A DNA stretch of 15,049 bases from an uncultured Selenomonadales bacterium (GTDB taxonomy: Bacteria > Bacillota > Negativicutes > Selenomonadales > Selenomonadaceae): positions 1-15,049 of the forward strand of contig CAMVIO010000025.1 of assembly GCA_947167555.1 (NCBI GenBank), in the 5' to 3' direction. The notes beneath the pieces are model-generated. The model did no database searches, was not told the origin of the DNA, and worked only from the letters and a program-made list of their open reading frames with translations. The position numbers and the translations under genes are program-made. Positions within the stretch are counted from its first letter, which is position 1. Every line of letters starts with the position of its first letter. Shown piece by piece: positions 1-7,659 of the stretch.

Positions 1-880
1 GGCGCGGGTGGCTTATGGTGGGCGCATCATGGCGAAGAGCGGCGTCTATCTCTCCGCCCCCGAATACCGCGGCGAGGTGCGCCCGGTGACGCTCGCGGAC
101 GAGACGGGCCCCGTCGATATTTATTTGCTTCCGTTTGTAAAGCCCATCCATGTGTCGTTGGCCTTTCCGGAGGAAAAAATCGAAAGCTATACGGACGCGC
201 TGCGGGTGGCGGTGGAACAAATGGCGGTCGATTCGAAGCGGCGCAATGTGCTGGTCGCTCACCAGTTCGTGACGGGCGCGGTGCGCTCGGATTCGGAGGA
301 GGTCTCCGTCGGCGGGCTGGACAATGTGGACGCGACCGTATTCGCGCCTTTTTCCTACGTCGCTCTCGGTCATATCCACCGCCCGCAGAATATCGGTTCG
401 CCGCGGATACGCTATTCCGGCACGCCGCTCAAATACTCGTTTTCCGAGGCGGGAGAGGAAAAATCCGTCACGATGGCGGAGCTGGACGGAAAAGGCGCTG
501 TCGACCTTCGCACGATTCCGTTGAAGCCGAAACACGATCTGAGGGAAATCAAGGGAACCTACGATGAGCTGATGAGAAAAGAAAGCTACGCGGGGACGGC
601 GACGGACGATTATCTTCATATCATATTGACGAATGAGGACGACGTGCCGGACGCGATGCGGAAATTGAAGACCGTTTATCCGAACATCCTGCGGCTCGAT
701 TACGATAACGCGCGGACGAGAAGCGGCGGCGCCGTCGAGGTCATGCCGGAGGCGGAGACGAAAACGCCGATGGAATTGGTGTCGGAATTTTACGCGCTGC
801 AGAACGGGAAGCCGATGAACGAAGCGCAGTTCGAGTACATGAGGCGGTTGGCGGAAACCGTATGGGAGGAACAGGCATGA
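1..880 (+). CDS. sbcD: Exonuclease SbcD, 3' part (5' end outside window)
   Basis: This is the nuclease subunit of the SbcCD complex (Mre11 homologue), a Mn-dependent enzyme that trims double-strand ends and opens DNA hairpins. The reading frame is open from base 2, so the start and the first phosphoesterase motifs (D-x-H and G-N-H-D type) lie upstream. Still visible are a VAHQF block with its His codon at 260-262 and the metal-binding GHIH motif at 368-379 inside an ALGHIHRPQ context typical of SbcD. The capping domain and C-terminal region follow. The GTG at 8 and ATG at 29 are internal codons, not starts. The stop overlaps the sbcC start in an ATGA junction, so the two subunits are probably made by coupled translation. 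Identification is firm. Confidence 0.95.
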   Translation, partial: ARVAYGGRIMAKSGVYLSAPEYRGEVRPVTLADETGPVDIYLLPFVKPIHVSLAFPEEKIESYTDALRVAVEQMAVDSKRRNVLVAHQFVTGAVRSDSEEVSVGGLDNVDATVFAPFSYVALGHIHRPQNIGSPRIRYSGTPLKYSFSEAGEEKSVTMAELDGKGAVDLRTIPLKPKHDLREIKGTYDELMRKESYAGTATDDYLHIILTNEDDVPDAMRKLKTVYPNILRLDYDNARTRSGGAVEVMPEAETKTPMELVSEFYALQNGKPMNEAQFEYMRRLAETVWEEQA

Positions 881-3642
881 GACCGTTGACATTGAGGATG
901 ACGGGGTTCGGCCCTTACGCCGGAAGCGAGACGATTGATTTCACGCGGCTGGGGGCACGGGGGCTTTATCTGATTACCGGCGATACCGGCGCGGGCAAGA
1001 CGACGATTTTCGACGCGATCGTGTTCGCGCTGTACGGCGAGACCAGCGGCGGCACGCGCACGGCTTCCATGCTGCGCTCGAAATACGCGGACGCGTCAAC
1101 GCCCACCGAGGTGGAGCTGCGGTTCCTGCTCCGGGGCAAGGAATACGTCGTGAAGCGGAATCCCGAATATATGCGGGCCAAGCAGCGCGGGGAGGGGATG
1201 ACGAAATCGACCGCGGGAGCGGAGCTTTGCCTGCCGGACGGCAGCGTCGTGACGAAAAAGCAGGAGGTCACGGCACGTATCGGGGAGATTTTGGGATTGG
1301 ACGCGGCGCAGTTCATGCAGATTGCCATGATCGCCCAGGGGAAATTCCTGCGGCTGCTGCTGGCGGATACGAAAGAACGCCAGGCGATATTCCGCGGCAT
1401 TTTTCATACGGAGCGGTTCGAGCGGCTGGCGGCGGCGGTGAACGGTGATGCCAACGAAGCGGCACGGCTGTGCGAGCGCGTTCGGGACAAGGTCGACGGC
1501 CTGATGGCTGCCGTTGATTGTGTGGAGGACAATCCGCGGGCAGAGGAAGTCGAAAAGGCGCAGGCGGGCGAACTTTTGCCGGAGAACGTGAAGACGCTGC
1601 TGGAAACGCTGATCGCGGACGACGAGCGCGCGATGGAGGACGAGAAAGAAACGCTGGACCGGATCGACGAGGAAATCAACGGGCTCAATACGCGGATCGG
1701 ACGCGCGGGCGAGCTGGAAAAGGCGAGGGAGGAGCTTCGCACGGCCACGGCGGAGGAAGCGCGGAAGAAGCCCGAACTGACAGCGGCGAAAGAAACGGCG
1801 GAAAAAGCGGCGCAGCGGGCGGCGGACGCGGAAGCCCTCACGCGGGAGGAGGCGCAGATCGAGAAAGAACTGCCCGATTACGCGGCGGCGGAAGCGAAGC
1901 GGAAGGAGCTTTCGCGCTTCGAGGAGGAAGCGAAGAAAGCCGCTTTGGAGGAAGCCGAGGCGAAAAAGGCGAAGGAAGACGTACAGAAGCGCCTGAAGGC
2001 GGCGAAGGATGAGCTGGCGGCGCTGGCGCACGCCGGGGAAGAGCGGGAAAAGCTCGCCGCCGAGCAGCGGGAAAAAACGCGCCGCCGCGAAGAAATCGGC
2101 GCGCTGGCGGAGGAAATGAAGAAATATGAGAAACTGTACCGCGAAGTGGATGGCGCGCATAAGGAACTGATTGCCCGAACGGAAGACTGGCGGAAAAAGG
2201 AGGCGGCCTATAACGCGGCGGATGAAGCCTTCCTCGCGGCGCAGGCGGGACATATCGCGAAAAAGCTGAAGACGGGCGAACCTTGCCCGGTCTGCGGCTC
2301 GACGGAGCACCCGCGTCCGGCGGAGCTTTCAGAAGACGCAATCGACGAGGCAAGCCTGCGCGCGCTGCAAGAAGCCTGGAGTGCGGCGCAGACGGCGGCG
2401 ATGGAGCTTCGCGGTCGTTTTGAGCAGGGGAAGAAAGAATTCGGCGAGCGCAAGGAAACGCTTTTGCAGTCAATCAAGGCGCATCTCGGCGACTACACGA
2501 CCAGCGAGGCACGGGACCGGCTGCCGAAGGCGCTGGCCGAACTGGATGAGGAAATCGCCGCCGTTGACAAAAAGCTGCGCGAAAAGGAACGGGTGGCAAA
2601 ACGGAAGGCGGCGCTGGAAAAGAGCATTCCGCAGGACGAGAAGGCGAGCGCGGACGCCGATACACGGCTTGCGGACGCGGGCGCGAAGCGGGCAGCGGCG
2701 GAGACGGCCCGGGCGGCGGCGGAACAGGCGGCGCGGGAGATTTCCGCGAAGCTGCGCTTCCCGACACAAAAAGAAGCGGAGGCGCGCAGGGCGAGCCTCC
2801 GCAAAGAGTACGAGCAACGGCAGGACGAAAAGAAGCGCGCGGAAACCGCCATGCGCGCGGTGGAAAAAACGCTGCAGGAGCTGGCGGGGCGCATCGAAAC
2901 GCTGCATAAGAGCCTCGCCGAAGCGCCGCAGGAGGATCTCGGAAAACTGCGGGAGGAAAACGCGGCGAAGGCCGCTGAGCGGCGCGGATTTCAGGAGCGG
3001 CAGAAAACGCTTCACGCGCGGCTCGAAAAGAACCGGGGGACGCTGGCCGGATTGCAAGAAGAAGCGGCGCGGCTGGCGGAGGCGGAGAAGCGTTATACCT
3101 GGCTGAAGGCTTTGGCCGAGACGTTGACGGGACAGATCAGCGGCAAGGAAAAGGTCATGCTGGAAACCTATGTGCAGATGCGCTATTTCGAGCGCATCGT
3201 CTCGCGGGCGAACGTGCGCCTGCTGGTGATGTCCGGCGGCCAATACGAGCTCCGGCGGCGCGCTGAGGCTGCGAGCAATAAAGGGCAGAGCGGTCTGGAG
3301 CTGGACGTGATCGACCATTACAACGGCTCGATCCGGGGCGTCGAGACGCTGTCCGGCGGCGAGTCCTTCAAGGCGTCCCTTTCCCTCGCCCTCGGTCTCG
3401 CCGACGAGATCCAGTCCTCGGCAGGCGGCGTGGAGCTGGACACGATGTTCGTGGACGAAGGCTTCGGCTCCCTCGACGACGAATCGCTGGAGCAGGCCAT
3501 GCGGGCGCTGGCGGACCTCACGGAAGGCCGCCGCCTCGTCGGCGTCATTTCCCATGTTGAAGCGCTGAAAGAACGGATCGACAGGAAGATGATCGTGACG
3601 AAGTCGAGGGAACAGGGCAGCAGCGTCCGAATCGAGGCGTAA
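877..3642 (+). CDS. sbcC: Exonuclease subunit SbcC (Rad50-like SMC ATPase)
   Basis: This is the ATPase and DNA-tethering subunit of SbcCD, 921 residues. The start at 877 is preferred over the in-frame ATG at 862 because GGGAGGA (864-870) is well placed before it and it overlaps the sbcD stop. Residues 35-43 form the Walker A loop (GDTGAGKTT). A long coiled coil rich in Ala, Glu, Lys and Arg runs from about residue 190 to 720. At its apex C470-P-V-C473 is the zinc hook that joins two SbcC arms. LSGGE at 825-829 is the ABC signature and TMFVDE at 856-861 is Walker B with the catalytic Glu, followed by the D-loop (SLD). Length and domain order match the family. The strong GC and Glu/Lys/Arg bias of the coil creates many false ORFs on the other frames. 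Confidence 0.97.
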   Translation: MRPLTLRMTGFGPYAGSETIDFTRLGARGLYLITGDTGAGKTTIFDAIVFALYGETSGGTRTASMLRSKYADASTPTEVELRFLLRGKEYVVKRNPEYMRAKQRGEGMTKSTAGAELCLPDGSVVTKKQEVTARIGEILGLDAAQFMQIAMIAQGKFLRLLLADTKERQAIFRGIFHTERFERLAAAVNGDANEAARLCERVRDKVDGLMAAVDCVEDNPRAEEVEKAQAGELLPENVKTLLETLIADDERAMEDEKETLDRIDEEINGLNTRIGRAGELEKAREELRTATAEEARKKPELTAAKETAEKAAQRAADAEALTREEAQIEKELPDYAAAEAKRKELSRFEEEAKKAALEEAEAKKAKEDVQKRLKAAKDELAALAHAGEEREKLAAEQREKTRRREEIGALAEEMKKYEKLYREVDGAHKELIARTEDWRKKEAAYNAADEAFLAAQAGHIAKKLKTGEPCPVCGSTEHPRPAELSEDAIDEASLRALQEAWSAAQTAAMELRGRFEQGKKEFGERKETLLQSIKAHLGDYTTSEARDRLPKALAELDEEIAAVDKKLREKERVAKRKAALEKSIPQDEKASADADTRLADAGAKRAAAETARAAAEQAAREISAKLRFPTQKEAEARRASLRKEYEQRQDEKKRAETAMRAVEKTLQELAGRIETLHKSLAEAPQEDLGKLREENAAKAAERRGFQERQKTLHARLEKNRGTLAGLQEEAARLAEAEKRYTWLKALAETLTGQISGKEKVMLETYVQMRYFERIVSRANVRLLVMSGGQYELRRRAEAASNKGQSGLELDVIDHYNGSIRGVETLSGGESFKASLSLALGLADEIQSSAGGVELDTMFVDEGFGSLDDESLEQAMRALADLTEGRRLVGVISHVEALKERIDRKMIVTKSREQGSSVRIEA

Positions 3643-3662
3643 TCCCGGATGAGTATTATCGT

Positions 3663-3691
3663 TTGACAAGCCATCTTCCTTGTGGTATCAT
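3663..3691 (+). promoter_or_regulatory. Sigma-70/A-type promoter for rplU-prp-rpmA
   Basis: A perfect TTGACA -35 box (3663-3668) is separated by 17 bases from TATCAT (3686-3691), and a TG at 3683-3684 gives an extended -10. Transcription should begin near 3698, giving a leader of about 119 bases before rplU. The site lies 20 bases after the sbcC stop; no clear terminator separates sbcC from it. Confidence 0.85.
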
Positions 3692-3697
3692 ATCGAC

Positions 3698-3810
3698 GGT
3701 CAAATGCGCGTGTGCGTGTTTTCCCCAACCGCGCGGCGAGGTTTTTTGAAATGCACTTGCGAAAGCAAGAGGCTACCGTAGTCGGCGAGTAAACCATCAG
3801 GGAGGTGTAA
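3698..3810 (+). ncRNA. Structured 5' leader of rplU, resembling the L21 leader
   Basis: The region between the promoter and rplU folds into several local helices: 3712-3717 with 3751-3756 (six pairs, one G-U), enclosing 3727-3730 with 3740-3743; then a GAAA-capped hairpin, CTTGC/GCAAG at 3756-3760 and 3765-3769; then GGCTA/TAGTC at 3771-3775 and 3779-3783 followed by GGCGAGTAAAC. Firmicutes are known to carry an L21 leader (Rfam family L21_leader) in this position, thought to allow autoregulation by L21 or another product. Position and base-paired elements fit, but I cannot run a covariance search. The boundaries are approximate. Confidence 0.65.
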
Positions 3811-3816
3811 AAGAGA

Positions 3817-4128
3817 ATGTACGCGATTATCAAGACCGGCGGCAAGCAGTACAAAGTGGCTGAGGGCGACACGATTTATGTCGAGAAGCTGGAGGCGGCT
3901 GTGGACGACGCCGTCACGTTCGATCAGGTGCTCACGGTCGTGAACGACAGCAGCATCACGGTCGGCAAGCCGCTCGTTTCGGGCGCGAAGGTCACGGGCA
4001 AGGTGCTTGAGCAGGGCAAGGAGAAGAAAATCCTCGTCTTCAAGTACAAGGCCAAGTCCAACTATCGCCGCCGTCAGGGCCATCGTCAGCCGTTCACGAA
4101 GGTCGCCATCGAGAAAATCGAGGCGTAA
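3817..4128 (+). CDS. rplU: 50S ribosomal protein L21 (bL21)
   Basis: This 103-residue protein binds 23S rRNA in the large ribosomal subunit. The N-terminus (MYAIIKTGGKQYKV) and the C-terminal block (NYRRRQGHRQPFT, near residues 83-95) are hallmark L21 sequences, and the length is standard. GGGAGGTG at 3800-3807 serves as ribosome binding site. It is the first gene of the rplU-prp-rpmA unit, which is conserved in Firmicutes. Its stop codon lies in the loop of a small hairpin (4120-4133) that sits directly before prp. Confidence 0.98.
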   Translation: MYAIIKTGGKQYKVAEGDTIYVEKLEAAVDDAVTFDQVLTVVNDSSITVGKPLVSGAKVTGKVLEQGKEKKILVFKYKAKSNYRRRQGHRQPFTKVAIEKIEA

Positions 4129-4133
4129 GCCTC
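4120..4133 (+). promoter_or_regulatory. Small hairpin over the rplU stop and prp ribosome binding site
   Basis: GAGGC (4120-4124) and GCCTC (4129-4133) can form five perfect pairs around the loop GTAA, which contains the rplU stop. The GAGG in the 5' arm is the only Shine-Dalgarno-like sequence near the prp start at 4135. The hairpin could therefore mask it until a ribosome finishing rplU melts it. The pairing is seen directly; the regulatory role is inferred. Confidence 0.4.
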
Positions 4134-4134
4134 T

Positions 4135-4491
4135 ATGATCGAGGTTAAAATCAAAGAAGAAAGAGACGGCAGGATATCCGCCTTTTCTGTGCACGGGCAC
4201 AGCGGCACGGCGCCGAAGGGCCGGGATATTGTCTGCGCGGGCGTTTCCGCTTTGGCGCAGACCGCTCTTTTGGGCTTGGGAAGGCATTTGCATCGGGATA
4301 TAGATTATCATATCGATCCGAGCGGGGACCTTCGCATGAAGCTCAGGGAAGCGCCTGATGATTTTACGGAAGCAATCTTGAGGACGATGCGTCTAGGGCT
4401 GGAAGAGATAGAAAAGATAAGCCCCGACGCTGTCCGATTGCGGATTCAACAAGCAACCCCAGGAGGTGAGGGTCATGAATTTTACGTTTGA
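4135..4491 (+). CDS. prp: Ribosomal-processing cysteine protease Prp (YsxB family)
   Basis: Prp removes the N-terminal extension of ribosomal protein L27 in Firmicutes and relatives; in Staphylococcus aureus this is essential for ribosome assembly. The family catalytic pair is present at the usual places: His22 in the HGHSG block and Cys34 in DIVCAG. At 118 residues it is slightly longer than many family members; the extra tail is the stretch that also encodes the rpmA ribosome binding site and start in another frame. The start lies six bases after the rplU stop and its only Shine-Dalgarno candidate is in a hairpin, so output is probably low and coupled to rplU. The 3' end overlaps rpmA by 17 bases. 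Substrate and protease are thus encoded side by side. Confidence 0.93.
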   Translation: MIEVKIKEERDGRISAFSVHGHSGTAPKGRDIVCAGVSALAQTALLGLGRHLHRDIDYHIDPSGDLRMKLREAPDDFTEAILRTMRLGLEEIEKISPDAVRLRIQQATPGGEGHEFYV

Positions 4492-4774
4492 TTTGCAGCT
4501 TTTCGCGCATAAGAAGGGCGTTTCGAGCACGCGTAACGGGCGTGACAGCCGCGCGCAGCGTCTCGGCGTCAAGGAGCAGGCAGGCACGTTGGTGACTGCG
4601 GGACGCGTCCTCGTTCGTCAGCGCGGCACGCATTTCCATCCGGGAACGAACGTCGGCCGCGGCAAGGACGATACGCTGTTCGCGAAGGTCGCCGGCAAGG
4701 TCGCTTTTGAGCGCAAGGGCCGCTATAATCGCCAAGTCAGCGTGTACCCGGTGGAGGAGACTGCGGCGGTGTAA
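4475..4774 (+). CDS. rpmA: 50S ribosomal protein L27 precursor (bL27) with cleavable N-terminus
   Basis: This is a 99-residue large-subunit protein whose N-terminus reaches the peptidyl transferase centre. ATG 4475 is chosen over GTG 4466 because the AGGAGG at 4461-4466 lies eight bases before it, while GTG 4466 overlaps that site. The first residues, MNFTFDLQLFA, are the Firmicutes-type extension; the mature protein should begin HKKGVSSTRNGRDS after cleavage behind Ala11 by Prp, matching the known L-Q-F-F-A cleavage context. The strong ribosome binding site contrasts with the weak one of prp and fits the need for many L27 copies per protease. A strong terminator follows the gene at 4800-4831. 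Confidence 0.97.
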   Translation: MNFTFDLQLFAHKKGVSSTRNGRDSRAQRLGVKEQAGTLVTAGRVLVRQRGTHFHPGTNVGRGKDDTLFAKVAGKVAFERKGRYNRQVSVYPVEETAAV

Positions 4775-4799
4775 TCCCGCTTGCATGGAATCGTTTTGG

Positions 4800-4831
4800 A
4801 ATACCTGCGCTTTGCGGCGCAGGTATTTTTT
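4800..4831 (+). terminator. Intrinsic terminator between rpmA and obgE
   Basis: AATACCTGCGC (4800-4810) and its exact complement (4817-4827) form 11 perfect pairs around the six-base loop TTTGCG, followed by a run of T to 4831. It ends three bases before the obgE ribosome binding site (AGGAG, 4834-4838). I see no convincing promoter between the hairpin and obgE, so obgE either depends on read-through or on a promoter I do not recognise. Confidence 0.9.
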
Positions 4832-4844
4832 CTAGGAGTTTTTT

Positions 4845-6128
4845 ATGCAATTTATCGATCGTACGACGATAACGGTAAAAGGCGGGGACGGCGGAAACGG
4901 CAAGTCGGCTTTCCGCCGGGAAAAGTTCGTGCCGAAGGGCGGGCCGTCGGGAGGCGACGGCGGACGCGGCGCGGATATCGTTTTCGTCGTGGACAACAAT
5001 ATGAATACATTGCTGGAGTTTCGCTATCATCGGAAATTCCTCGGGCAGAACGGCGAGAACGGCGACATCAAGAACCAGTTCGGCGCCTGCGCGCCGCCCT
5101 GCATTGTCAAGGTGCCGCCGGGAACCATCGTCAAGGACGCGAAAACGGGCGAGATCCTGGCGGATATGACCGAGGTCGGCCAGCGGGAGATCATCGCGCG
5201 GGGAGGACGCGGGGGGCGAGGCAACGCGAAATTCGCGTCGAGCCGCAACAAGGCGCCCACGTTTGCTGAATTGGGCGAGCCGGGGGAGCAGAAGGAACTG
5301 CTTCTCGAAATGAAGCTCCTTGCCGATGTCGGCCTTGTCGGATATCCGAGCGTCGGGAAATCCAGCATCATCTCATGCGTCTCGTCGGCGCGGCCTGAGA
5401 TTGCCGAGTACCATTTCACGACGATTACGCCGGTATTGGGCGTCGTGGCTGTGGACGAGGAGAAGAATTTCGTGATGGCGGATATTCCCGGCCTGATCGA
5501 GGGCGCGGCGGACGGCGCGGGACTCGGTCATGAGTTCCTGCGCCATATCGAGCGCACGAAAGTCATCCTGCATATCGTGGATGCCTCGGGTATTGAGGGG
5601 CGCGACCCCGTCGAGGATTACCACCGCATCAACCATGAACTGAAACGGTACAGCGAAAAGCTGGCGCGCCGTCCGCAGATCCTCGTCGCGAACAAGATCG
5701 ACTTGCCGGGGGCGGAGGAAAATCTGCCGCGCCTTGAAAAACTGGCGGCGGACGAGCATATCCCGATGCTGGCGGTCTCGGCGGCGACGCAGGAAGGGCT
5801 TCGCGCGCTCGTCGAGCGCACGGCGGAGGCGCTGGACGCATACGTCGAGGAGCCGGGGCACGAAGACGGCGTAAAAGTCTACGACGCGTCGCAGGAGGAA
5901 GACCCGGAGCGCGTCGAGATCAAACGGGCCGACGACGGCGCTTTTGTCGTCAACGGCAAGGCGTTGGAGAAGCTCGTCGCGATGACGAATTTCGCAAACG
6001 ACGAGGCAATCCGCCGCTTCCAGTACATCTGGCGCATGAAAGGACTCGACGCGAAACTTTTGAAGCGCGGCATCAAGGAAGGCGACACCGTGCGTATCGG
6101 CGCGATGGAGTTTGAGTATCAAGCGTAA
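4845..6128 (+). CDS. obgE: Obg GTPase (50S assembly and stress control)
   Basis: Obg (CgtA) is an essential GTPase that binds the 50S subunit late in assembly and links growth to (p)ppGpp. The 427-residue protein has the three family domains: the glycine-rich Obg fold (about 1-158, many GGDGG-type repeats), the G domain (about 159-330) and the C-terminal OCT domain (about 345-427). The G motifs are G1 GYPSVGKS at 166-173, G3 DIPG at 213-216, G4 NKID at 283-286 and a G5-like VSAAT further on. AGGAG at 4834-4838 lies six bases before the ATG. The gene follows the ribosomal protein unit but is separated from it by a strong hairpin terminator, which implies control by read-through or attenuation. 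The next gene, yhbY, also acts on the 50S subunit. Confidence 0.97.
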   Translation: MQFIDRTTITVKGGDGGNGKSAFRREKFVPKGGPSGGDGGRGADIVFVVDNNMNTLLEFRYHRKFLGQNGENGDIKNQFGACAPPCIVKVPPGTIVKDAKTGEILADMTEVGQREIIARGGRGGRGNAKFASSRNKAPTFAELGEPGEQKELLLEMKLLADVGLVGYPSVGKSSIISCVSSARPEIAEYHFTTITPVLGVVAVDEEKNFVMADIPGLIEGAADGAGLGHEFLRHIERTKVILHIVDASGIEGRDPVEDYHRINHELKRYSEKLARRPQILVANKIDLPGAEENLPRLEKLAADEHIPMLAVSAATQEGLRALVERTAEALDAYVEEPGHEDGVKVYDASQEEDPERVEIKRADDGAFVVNGKALEKLVAMTNFANDEAIRRFQYIWRMKGLDAKLLKRGIKEGDTVRIGAMEFEYQA

Positions 6129-6134
6129 TCATTT

Positions 6135-6150
6135 AGGAGGACATATTTTG
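6135..6150 (+). promoter_or_regulatory. Ribosome binding site that sets the TTG start of yhbY
   Basis: AGGAGG at 6135-6140 lies seven bases before TTG 6148. No ATG or GTG is available at that spacing, and the upstream in-frame ATG 6112 falls inside obgE with no such site. The TTG is therefore the start. Confidence 0.85.
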
Positions 6151-6453
6151 ATTCGGAAATCATTGACGAGCAAACAGAGGCAATTTCTGCGCGCGTTGGG
6201 CACAGAGTTGGTTCCTGTGGTGAACATCGGCAAGGAGGGCGTGACGCCTACGGTGGTCGAGTCGGCGAAGGACGCCATCACGAAGCGTGAGCTGATCAAG
6301 GTGCGCGTGCTCCAGAATTCGCCGGAGGAGCCGAAGGACGCCATCGGGCGGCTGACGGAACGCATGGACGCCGACCTTGTGCAGGTCATCGGACGCAATG
6401 GGCTTTTGTTCAAGCGCAATTTCAAGAAACCGCAGATAGAATTTCCTGAGTAA
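6148..6453 (+). CDS. yhbY: Ribosome assembly RNA-binding protein YhbY (CRM domain)
   Basis: A 101-residue single-domain CRM protein (YhbY in E. coli, YqeI in Bacillus) that binds 23S rRNA in pre-50S particles. The N-terminal helix (LTSKQRQFLRALG) is typical, and the GKEG loop at residues 28-31 (NIGKEGVTP) is the signature RNA-binding loop of the CRM fold. The TTG start, set by the AGGAGG 20 bases or less after obgE, gives the expected family length; starting at ATG 6112 would add 12 residues encoded by obgE sequence. It is co-transcribed between obgE and proB, and pairs functionally with Obg. Confidence 0.93.
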   Translation: MIRKSLTSKQRQFLRALGTELVPVVNIGKEGVTPTVVESAKDAITKRELIKVRVLQNSPEEPKDAIGRLTERMDADLVQVIGRNGLLFKRNFKKPQIEFPE

Positions 6454-6476
6454 TTTTTGCAGAGAGGCGAAACGGC

Positions 6477-7601
6477 ATGGATATCCGGGACGGATTGAAA
6501 AACGCGAAGCGCGTCGTCGTCAAGGTCGGCACCAGTACGATTACCCGCCCAACGGGCGGATCGAACCTCGTCCGCATGGAGGAGATCGCGCGGGAGATCG
6601 CCGGGCTCGCGGACGAAGGGCGCGAAATGGTGCTGGTCACGTCGGGCGCGATTGCGGCGGGGATGAACCGCATGGGACTGAAAACGCGCCCGAAGGACGT
6701 TTCCAAGCGGCAGGCCTTGGCCGCCGTCGGGCAGGGCGTGCTGATGCATCTCTATGAGACGATGTTCGCGTCTTATGGGCAGACTGCGGGACAGGTCCTC
6801 CTGACGAAGGAGAACTCCGTGCGCCACAACCAGTACACGAACTCCCGGAACGCCCTGCTCGCCATGATCGCGATGGGCGTCGTTCCCGTCGTCAACGAAA
6901 ACGACGCGGTCTCTGTCGACGAGCTGAAAATCGGAGACAATGATACGCTTTCAGCAACGGTGGCGTCACTGGTGGACGCCGACGCGCTGATTATCCTGTC
7001 CGACGTGGACGGTCTTTATACGGCAAATCCGCAGGAGCGTCCCGACGCGAAGCTGATTTCCGAAGTGCGGGAGGTCACGCCGGAAATCGAGAATCTGGCG
7101 GGCGGCGCGGGCACGGAAGGCGGTACCGGCGGCATGGTCACGAAGCTCGCGGCGGCGAAAATCGCCATGAGCGCGGGCGTCACGATGGTCATCGCGCGGG
7201 GCGACAGATTCGGCGTCATGCGCGAGGTGCTGGAGGGAAAATCTGTCGGCACTGTTTTCTTCGCGAAAGACGCGCATCTGCGTACGCGGAAAGCGTGGCT
7301 CGCTTTCGGTCGCCATATCGGCGGAAACCTGACGGTGGACGAGGGGTGCGTGCGGGCTATGAGGAGCGGCGCGAGCTTGCTCGCGGCGGGCATCGTCGCC
7401 GTGGACGGAGATTTCAAACAGAAGAGCACAGTCCGCGTGCTTGGACCCGACGGCAGGGAGATCGCGCGGGGCGTGGTGAATTACGGAGCGGGTGAGATTC
7501 GCCGTATCGCGGGAAAAAAGACGAAAGAAATCACTGAAATCCTTCCCGAAGCGGCGCATGATGAAGTTATTCATCGGGACAATCTCGTGATGATGGTGTG
7601 A
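6477..7601 (+). CDS. proB: Glutamate 5-kinase
   Basis: ProB phosphorylates L-glutamate with ATP to glutamyl 5-phosphate, the first step of proline synthesis and the usual point of proline feedback inhibition. The 374-residue protein has an amino acid kinase domain (about 1-260) with KVGTST from Lys16, the VTSGAIAAG block, the substrate-site VNEND at 139-143 and GTGGM at 216-220. A C-terminal PUA domain occupies about 275-360, as in the long bacterial form. It starts 23 bases after yhbY, with AGAGAGG upstream as ribosome binding site. Its product feeds ProA, which is encoded next but behind a terminator hairpin and a probable separate promoter, so the two need not be made in equal amounts. Confidence 0.97.
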   Translation: MDIRDGLKNAKRVVVKVGTSTITRPTGGSNLVRMEEIAREIAGLADEGREMVLVTSGAIAAGMNRMGLKTRPKDVSKRQALAAVGQGVLMHLYETMFASYGQTAGQVLLTKENSVRHNQYTNSRNALLAMIAMGVVPVVNENDAVSVDELKIGDNDTLSATVASLVDADALIILSDVDGLYTANPQERPDAKLISEVREVTPEIENLAGGAGTEGGTGGMVTKLAAAKIAMSAGVTMVIARGDRFGVMREVLEGKSVGTVFFAKDAHLRTRKAWLAFGRHIGGNLTVDEGCVRAMRSGASLLAAGIVAVDGDFKQKSTVRVLGPDGREIARGVVNYGAGEIRRIAGKKTKEITEILPEAAHDEVIHRDNLVMMV

Positions 7602-7630
7602 GCAAGAAATCGCGTTTGTTTCACGAAAAA

Positions 7631-7659
7631 TTGACGAAGTGCGCGCGGTGTGTAATAAT
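7631..7659 (+). promoter_or_regulatory. Probable promoter for proA
   Basis: TTGACG (7631-7636) is followed after 16-17 bases by TAATAA (7653-7658) or AATAAT (7654-7659), the latter with a TG just upstream. Transcription would start near 7665-7667, inside the 5' arm of the terminator hairpin at 7660-7690. Transcripts from here would lack most of that arm and should escape termination. Confidence 0.65.

Noticed and set aside
1096..2310. Long minus-strand ORF (404 codons) opposite sbcC
   Set aside because: It is a by-product of the GC-rich, Glu/Lys/Arg-rich coiled-coil codons of sbcC; the product is Arg/Leu/Phe-rich with no family features, and sbcC is certain on the other strand.
2470..3669. 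Minus-strand ORF (399 codons) opposite the end of sbcC
   Set aside because: It lies antisense to the SbcC signature and Walker B region, has low-complexity Arg/Leu composition and shows no ribosome binding site; a shadow ORF.
6112..6150. ATG 6112 as start of yhbY
   Set aside because: It would overlap obgE and lacks a ribosome binding site; the TTG at 6148 has AGGAGG at ideal spacing and gives the family length.
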